NCBI RefSeq assembly: GCF_000717245.1 | Contig: NZ_JNYQ01000008.1 | Coordinates: 186,001-250,000, forward strand | Direction: 5' to 3' | Origin: Kitasatospora papulosa | GTDB lineage: Bacteria; Actinomycetota; Actinomycetes; Streptomycetales; Streptomycetaceae | DNA length: 64,000 nt | Part shown: piece after piece, positions 59,691 through 64,000 of the stretch | Position numbering within the stretch: position 1 is the stretch's first letter | Layout: the number at the start of each line of letters is the position of its first letter | Notes under the pieces: model-generated | The model's input: the letters and a program-made list of their open reading frames with translations, nothing else | The model's database searches: none | What the model was told of the DNA's origin: nothing | Translations under genes and position numbers: made by a program

Positions 59691-60974
59691 TCACCCCGCG
59701 TCGGTGTCCGCGGGCGCGACGCCGCCGAGAAGCACCATGCCCAGCGGCCGCGTGCCGGCAGGCACCCGTGTCACCTCGCCCGTCGCCACGTCCACCACGC
59801 TGATGCCGTCCCAGTAGCCGTCACGTGTGAACCCGCCCGAGACGTAGGCGGTCCGGCCGTCGGCGGTCACCACCACGTCCTCGTGCGGGCCGTCCAGAGG
59901 GATGACGCGTTCCTCCCCGTCGGGCGCACGGACGGTCAGCGAGGGGCCGGCGTCCGTGGAGGGATCGATGGGGCCGGTACCGACCGCGAACAGCGTCCCG
60001 TCCTCCGTCACCGCCACCCCGTGCTGGTGGGTGTCGGCCGTCATGCGCTCGACGCGGACCCGCCCGGTGTCCGGGTCGACCACGGCGAGTCGTTCCCCCT
60101 CGAAGGGCAGGAGGAGCGCTCCGTCCGAGGGGCGTACGGCGGCGTAGTGCGGCTTGAGCCAGGAGCCGAGGCCCCCTTCGGTCCCGTACGGGGCCACTTC
60201 GACGCGCCGGCTCGTCCACGCCGCCGCGTCGACGACCGTGACGTCGAAGGAGTCGTGGCCGGTCGCGTAGATCCGACGCCCGTCACCCGAGACGTCGACG
60301 TCGAAGGGCCGGCGGCCGACCGGGACGGTGTCGACCACGGCGCGCCGCTCCGTGTCGATGGCTTCGAGGGTGCCGCGCGCTCCGGGTACGTGGACTCCGA
60401 CGTAGACGGTGCCCCCGTCCGGGGAGAGTGCGATCCCCATGCCACCGCCCCGGTACTCGCCCGTGGTCACGGGCCCCGTGTCGGTCGCGTACGGGACAAG
60501 GGCGGTCCTTCTCCGGGTCACGGTGTCCACCGCGGCCACCCCTTCGGCCGTCGCCACCCACGCCGTGCCGTCGGCGCCGAGCACGATGCCGTACGGGGCC
60601 GTGCCGACCTCGACCGACTGCCGGCCGGCCGTCGCCCTGCCCGGAGGGCCGACGAAGGTGACGGTGTCGGCCCCGAAGTCCGTGACCAGGATCGTTCCCC
60701 CCGGCAGGCGGGCCGGGCGGTCGTCCTTCTGCGCGGAACCGGACCGCGCGGAGGGGGCGGTCGAGGAGGGGGCGGTCGAGGAGGGGGCGGTCGAGGACGG
60801 TGACGTACGGGCGTCGGGGGCGCATCCGGCGAGTACCACGGTGACGGCGGCCGATGCCGCGGCGGCGAGGAACGCCGTGCGTCTCCTCGCCACGGGTCGG
60901 GGGCGGTGGCCCTCGCCCGACCCGGTCGTCGGGGCGGGGGTGCGCGTGCGATGCCCGTCGGCCCTGGCGCTCAT
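59691..60974 (-). CDS. YVTN-type beta-propeller lipoprotein
   Basis: 427 residues. Lipoprotein signal with lipobox LAGC (cysteine at about 51) after a basic start, a short Ser/Thr/Ala/Pro linker made by a 15-bp triplicate, then repeated propeller blades (GTILVTDFGADTVTFVG, GGTVYVGVHVPGARGTLEAI, RIYATGHDSFDVTVVD, RTAYVSGGF). Surface protein of unknown ligand. ATG 60974 follows AGGAAGG at nine bases. Confidence 0.83.
   Translation of the reverse strand: MSARADGHRTRTPAPTTGSGEGHRPRPVARRRTAFLAAAASAAVTVVLAGCAPDARTSPSSTAPSSTAPSSTAPSARSGSAQKDDRPARLPGGTILVTDFGADTVTFVGPPGRATAGRQSVEVGTAPYGIVLGADGTAWVATAEGVAAVDTVTRRRTALVPYATDTGPVTTGEYRGGGMGIALSPDGGTVYVGVHVPGARGTLEAIDTERRAVVDTVPVGRRPFDVDVSGDGRRIYATGHDSFDVTVVDAAAWTSRRVEVAPYGTEGGLGSWLKPHYAAVRPSDGALLLPFEGERLAVVDPDTGRVRVERMTADTHQHGVAVTEDGTLFAVGTGPIDPSTDAGPSLTVRAPDGEERVIPLDGPHEDVVVTADGRTAYVSGGFTRDGYWDGISVVDVATGEVTRVPAGTRPLGMVLLGGVAPADTDAG
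60751..60795 (-). repeat. Three exact 15-bp tandem repeats within the lipoprotein linker
   Basis: GAGGGGGCGGTCGAG occurs three times in a row (60751-60795, plus strand). On the coding strand it gives a repeated five-residue Ser/Thr/Ala/Pro unit directly after the lipid-anchor region. Copy number could vary between strains. Confidence 0.9.
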
Positions 60975-61476
60975 CGATGGCACCTTCCTGTGGTTCCGCC
61001 GCACCATGGCGATCCCTGCGCCGTCACGGTGCGCGCTGACTCCCCCAGCCTCCCCGACGGACCCGCGCGGTCCCTTCGGCCCGTCGGACAAACTCAGTGG
61101 GCGACACGGCTGACGGGTGGGTCAGCCGATCGGACGACCCACCCGCTCGGGGAGCCGGTGCGGATCCCGTGATCGCGGCCCGGACCTCCCCTCGAAAACG
61201 AGACCGGCCGCCAGGCCGCCAGTTCACCCGAGTGGGTAATCACCGTGGAGGTGCCTCCGACGGTGGCAGGAAGGAAGACCTCGACAATCGTCATTCTTGC
61301 CGCTCAGAGGCGTGTTCTGCTCTCCTGCCCGTCTGCCGGACAGCCCGCCTCACGAAATCGCGGGGCCGGCTCTCAAGGAGGGGGGCGCGTCGGCCCCTCT
61401 CCGGTGAGATGGTCGGGGGGAGTGCCCGCCCCGTCGGCGGATTGCGGTCGCCTGGGCGACGGCGGGACTCCCCGGA
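60975..61476. other. Intergenic region, no gene recognised
   Basis: About 500 bases between the start of the lipoprotein gene and the stop of the GH6 cellulase gene. Open frames here lack ribosome sites or Streptomyces codon bias. I see no clear terminator for the cellulase transcript. Confidence 0.4.
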
Positions 61477-62442
61477 TCAGTAGCCGTAGATCATCTTGTA
61501 GGCGACCTCGGGGAGGAACTGGCCGGCCGTGGAGCCGGATCCCACACCGCAGTTGCCGTCGGACTCGCCCGGAGTCTTGATCCACAGGAGCATCTCGGCG
61601 CCTCCACCTGTCCGGGTGGGCGTGCCGATGCGGCGGCCGGAGGGGTTGCACCACTCGCCGTTGGAGCCGTTGCCGTTGCGGCTGGTGTCCACGACGAACG
61701 GCTTGGTGTAGCCGTAGCGAGCGGCCAGTTCATTGTTGACGGCGTTGCCGTAGGCGGTGTTCTCGGCGGTGGTGATGTAGTTGGAGACGTTGAGCGAGAA
61801 GCCGTGGGCCTGTCGCAGACCGGCTTCGTGGAGACGCCGGGCCATGGTTGCCGCGTCGGCCCAGCGCGGGTTGCCGGCATCCATATAGACCCAGGTGTTG
61901 GGAGCTTGGCGGTTGAACTGGACGAGGGCGTTGGTGAGCATGGCCTCGCGTTCGTCGATCTGGGCCGGGTTCATGCAGCCGTAGTCTCCGAGAGAGTCCG
62001 GTTCGAGGATGACGACGGCCGGGCGGGCCGCGATACCTCCGGCGAACCGAGCGATCCAGTCGGCGTACGCGGACGGCGAAGCGGCTCCACCGGCGGAGTG
62101 CCCGCCGCAGTAGTCACGGTTGTAGATGTTGTAGGCGACGAGGACGGGCAGCTTGTCCCGGCCGTCCGCCGCTCCGGCGTAGGCGCCTGCCGCGGTGCCG
62201 ATGGCGCCGCTCCAGGAGCCGAACCAGCGGGCCATGGGTGTGTTGGCGATGGAGGCGTTGATCGCGGCGGCCCGGCCGTCGCCGGGGTTGGCGGCCGCCC
62301 ACCGGCTCGCGCTCGAGTCGGGATCCGCGTAGAACCCGTTGGTCATGGTGGTGGGGTCGGCGGCGTGGGCCGGGGGTGCGGCGGCGAACGCCAGCGGCAG
62401 CGCACAGAGCGCTGCCATCAGGGTGCGAAGTTTGCGGCTCAA
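61477..62442 (-). CDS. Secreted GH6 cellulase (endoglucanase)
   Basis: 321 residues. Signal peptide MSRKLRTLMAALCALPLAFA to about AHA-A. Glycoside hydrolase family 6 catalytic domain: NRDYCG with the proposed catalytic Asp, VILEPDSLGD, and the C-terminal WIKTPGESDG with its Asp. No carbohydrate-binding module is attached, so a single-domain endoglucanase is likely. Preceded by a perfect CebR-type box and divergent from a LacI regulator, so cellobiose-linked control is expected. Confidence 0.93.
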   Translation of the reverse strand: MSRKLRTLMAALCALPLAFAAAPPAHAADPTTMTNGFYADPDSSASRWAAANPGDGRAAAINASIANTPMARWFGSWSGAIGTAAGAYAGAADGRDKLPVLVAYNIYNRDYCGGHSAGGAASPSAYADWIARFAGGIAARPAVVILEPDSLGDYGCMNPAQIDEREAMLTNALVQFNRQAPNTWVYMDAGNPRWADAATMARRLHEAGLRQAHGFSLNVSNYITTAENTAYGNAVNNELAARYGYTKPFVVDTSRNGNGSNGEWCNPSGRRIGTPTRTGGGAEMLLWIKTPGESDGNCGVGSGSTAGQFLPEVAYKMIYGY

Positions 62443-62473
62443 GACAGTACCTCGATTTCAGAGGACGTGACTT

Positions 62474-62487
62474 TGGGAGCGCTCCCA
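62474..62487. promoter_or_regulatory. Perfect CebR/CelR operator
   Basis: TGGGAGCGCTCCCA, the exact 14-bp palindrome known as the CebR box of streptomycete cellulase and cellobiose genes, 32 bases upstream of the GH6 gene start. Confidence 0.9.
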
Positions 62488-62488
62488 C

Positions 62489-62502
62489 TGGAAGCGGTCC
62501 CA
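62489..62502. promoter_or_regulatory. Variant CebR-like box 1
   Basis: TGGAAGCGGTCCCA, 12 of 14 matches to the CebR box, immediately beside the perfect one. Confidence 0.55.
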
Positions 62503-62589
62503 ATCGTGCGGGTGGGGCGGTTGGCTGTCAATATGCGGCGCAGCATTCGATTCTCCCCGAGTGACCAGGCCCCAGTAGGCCACTGCACC

Positions 62590-62603
62590 GGAAGCGGTCC
62601 CAA
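62590..62603. promoter_or_regulatory. Variant CebR-like box 2 near the LacI gene
   Basis: CGGAAGCGGTCCCA, 11 of 14 matches to the CebR box and 13 of 14 to the variant box at 62489. Lies about 47 bases upstream of the LacI-family start, so it may serve autoregulation. Confidence 0.5.
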
Positions 62604-62649
62604 TGTGTGCGCCCCTGGCGCCTCCCAGCCTGTGAAAGACTCACGAGTC

Positions 62650-63663
62650 ATGGCAGAAGCAGCGCCGCGTCGGCATCCGACGCTCGACGAGGTGGCCGAA
62701 CACGCCGGTGTTTCCCGCTCAGTGGCCTCCCGTGCCCTCAACAACGCACCGCACGTGAGCCGCACAAAACGCGAGGCCGTCGAACGGGCCGTGCGGCAAC
62801 TCGGTTACACACGCAATTCAACCGCCCGCGCGCTGGCCACCCGCCAGACGGGAGCGGCCGCCCTGGTCATCTCGGGGGAAGATCCGTCGATCTTCGCCGA
62901 TCCGTTCTTCGCCCGGGTGATCGTGGGAGCGTCGGCCGCCCTGGACTCGGCGGACCTGCATCTGATGCTGTGCCTGGCCGCATCCGACCGGGGCCGTAAA
63001 CGGGTCGAGGAGCTCCTGCGGTCCAGGGGCGCGGACGGTGTGATGCTGATGGCGCTGCGCGAGGACGATCCGCTGACCCGGATGGCCGACGAGGCGCAGA
63101 TGCCCGTCGTGTTCGGCGGGCGCCCCGTCGGTTCGGTTCCCCGGTGGTACGTGGACGTGGACAACGTCGGCGGAGCGCGTGAGGCGACCGAGCATCTGGT
63201 CTCACGCGGCCGAAGGCGCGTGGCCGTGATCTGCGGGCGTCTGGACACCGAAGCCGGGCGCGCCCGGTACCGCGGCTACCGGGACGCCATGCTGGGCGCC
63301 GGTCTCGATCCGTTCCCACCGACGGAGGGGGACTTCACGGAGCGCAGCGGGGCCGCAGCCATGGCCGCGCTGCTGGCGGAACACCCCGACGTGGACGGAG
63401 TGTTCGCCGCCAACGACAACATGGCGGCGGGAGCGCTGCGCACCGTGCGGAAGGCCGGCCGACGGGTCCCCGCCGAGGTCGCCGTGGTCGGCTTCGACGA
63501 CCTGGCGATCGCCCAGGTCGCCGATCCGCCGCTCACCACCGTCCATCAGCCTGTAGAGGCTCTCGGACGGGAGATGGCGCGCATGCTCGTCGCGCTCGTC
63601 AACGGGCAGGACCCCACTCCCCTGGTTCTCCCCACCCGCCTGACCGTCCGGGCCAGCACCTGA
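62650..63663 (+). CDS. LacI-family transcriptional regulator
   Basis: 337 residues. N-terminal HTH PTLDEVAEHAGVSRSVASRA with the hinge helix STARALATRQTGA, then the periplasmic-binding-like sensor (FAANDNMAAGALRTVRKAG, VVGFDDLAIAQVADPPLTT). ATG 62650; ribosome site weak. Divergent from the GH6 cellulase with CebR-like boxes between. Could be CebR-like itself or a paralogue with a related site. Confidence 0.9.
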   Translation: MAEAAPRRHPTLDEVAEHAGVSRSVASRALNNAPHVSRTKREAVERAVRQLGYTRNSTARALATRQTGAAALVISGEDPSIFADPFFARVIVGASAALDSADLHLMLCLAASDRGRKRVEELLRSRGADGVMLMALREDDPLTRMADEAQMPVVFGGRPVGSVPRWYVDVDNVGGAREATEHLVSRGRRRVAVICGRLDTEAGRARYRGYRDAMLGAGLDPFPPTEGDFTERSGAAAMAALLAEHPDVDGVFAANDNMAAGALRTVRKAGRRVPAEVAVVGFDDLAIAQVADPPLTTVHQPVEALGREMARMLVALVNGQDPTPLVLPTRLTVRAST

Positions 63664-63675
63664 CCTCTCACTGCC

Positions 63676-63799
63676 ACGATCCGCAACGTCCGCTCCGGAC
63701 TGTGCCTCGACGCCGGCGGGTCCGGCACAGCCAACAGAATCCCCGCTGGTGCTGTGGACCTGTAACGGCCAGGCCGACCAGAAGTGGACCCGCGCGTGA
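63676..63799 (+). pseudogene. Frameshifted relic of a ricin-type beta-trefoil (CBM13) lectin repeat
   Basis: One frame reads TIRNVRSGLCLDAGGSGTAN then hits a stop; a shifted frame continues LWTCNGQADQKWTR before its stop at 63799. Together they make one ricin-B repeat (IRN...CLDAGGSG... LWTCNG..QKW). There is no start, signal peptide or partner domain, so it is a decayed fragment, probably of a secreted hydrolase's binding module. Confidence 0.72.
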
Positions 63800-64000
63800 G
63801 CGACACGGCACTGCGTCACGTCCAGAGCGGCAACACCCCGGCCACGGCCTCCCGCACGGCTGCCGCATTCGCCCCGCCCCGGCTCCGGCTGCGGCCGGGC
63901 CCCGGGCGTCGGTACATCGGGGCCCAGGCCGCTAGGGCCTGTGTGAGGTTGTGATCATTCGGTCGTCGGTAAGAGGTCGTTGATCCAGATCAGAGAGGCT
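63800..64000. other. Window-end region, no gene recognised
   Basis: 200 bases without a convincing coding frame. The last 70 bases, from GGGCCTGTGTGAGGTTGTGA onward, are less GC-rich than their surroundings and could be the edge of a mobile element or a gene's promoter, but the window ends before this can be told. Confidence 0.25.

Overview
The window reads as a chromosomal segment of a Streptomyces species: very high GC, strong third-position GC bias, GTG/TTG starts, dense ATGA/GTGA start-stop overlaps, and typical Streptomyces families (SARP, MsiK-type sugar ABC sets without an ATPase, DUF5709, a CebR box). The first 27 kb match the clavulanic acid gene set so closely that identity is not in doubt. 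From memory, a silent clavulanic acid cluster in altered gene order is described for Streptomyces flavogriseus/pratensis ATCC 33331; this window would fit that strain or a relative, but I cannot confirm this without a search.

Layout. 1-28.8 kb: clavulanic acid cluster. gcaS (cut by the window edge), orf16, oppA2 and orf14 run rightward in a translationally coupled operon. orf13, orf12, fd and cyp run leftward; cad and claR run rightward; oppA1 runs leftward. Next comes a block not part of the classical cluster: a very large secreted SGNH esterase, a small membrane protein, a ccaR-like SARP regulator and a Tat-exported metallo-beta-lactamase-fold protein. It is followed by oat2 (leftward), the early operon ceaS2-bls2-pah2-cas2 (rightward) and a penicillin-binding protein. 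Together these genes build the beta-lactam ring from glyceraldehyde-3-phosphate and arginine (CeaS, Bls, Pah, Cas; Oat supplies precursor), carry clavaminate through N-glycyl-clavaminate to clavaldehyde (GcaS and the poorly defined orf12-16/oppA/cyp/fd group), and reduce it (Cad). ClaR and CcaR are the expected activators. No cephamycin genes are visible here.

28.8-36.9 kb: housekeeping and accessory genes: DUF5709 protein, DJ-1/PfpI protein, an MDR oxidoreductase with a divergent MerR regulator and a long-spacer promoter, a small secreted protein, tRNA-Pro(GGG), a LAL-type ATPase that lacks its usual C-terminal HTH, a DUF309 protein and two small membrane proteins. 36.9-44.8 kb: a glycerol-kinase / GlpA-like / FAD-oxidoreductase operon, a hypothetical protein with an APC permease, and a TauE/SafE-type exporter.

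44.9-52.4 kb: a sugar-uptake locus with a DeoR-HTH/LacI-sensor hybrid regulator, a binding lipoprotein, two permeases, a 2-hydroxyacid dehydrogenase and a DUF2264 protein. 52.4-56.4 kb: lactate-utilisation lutABC with its GntR regulator, and matching operators at both promoters. 56.4-64 kb: DUF3040-like protein, a two-component pair, a DUF2510 protein, a beta-propeller lipoprotein, a GH6 cellulase divergent from a LacI regulator with CebR-like boxes between them, and a frameshifted ricin-type lectin relic near the right edge.
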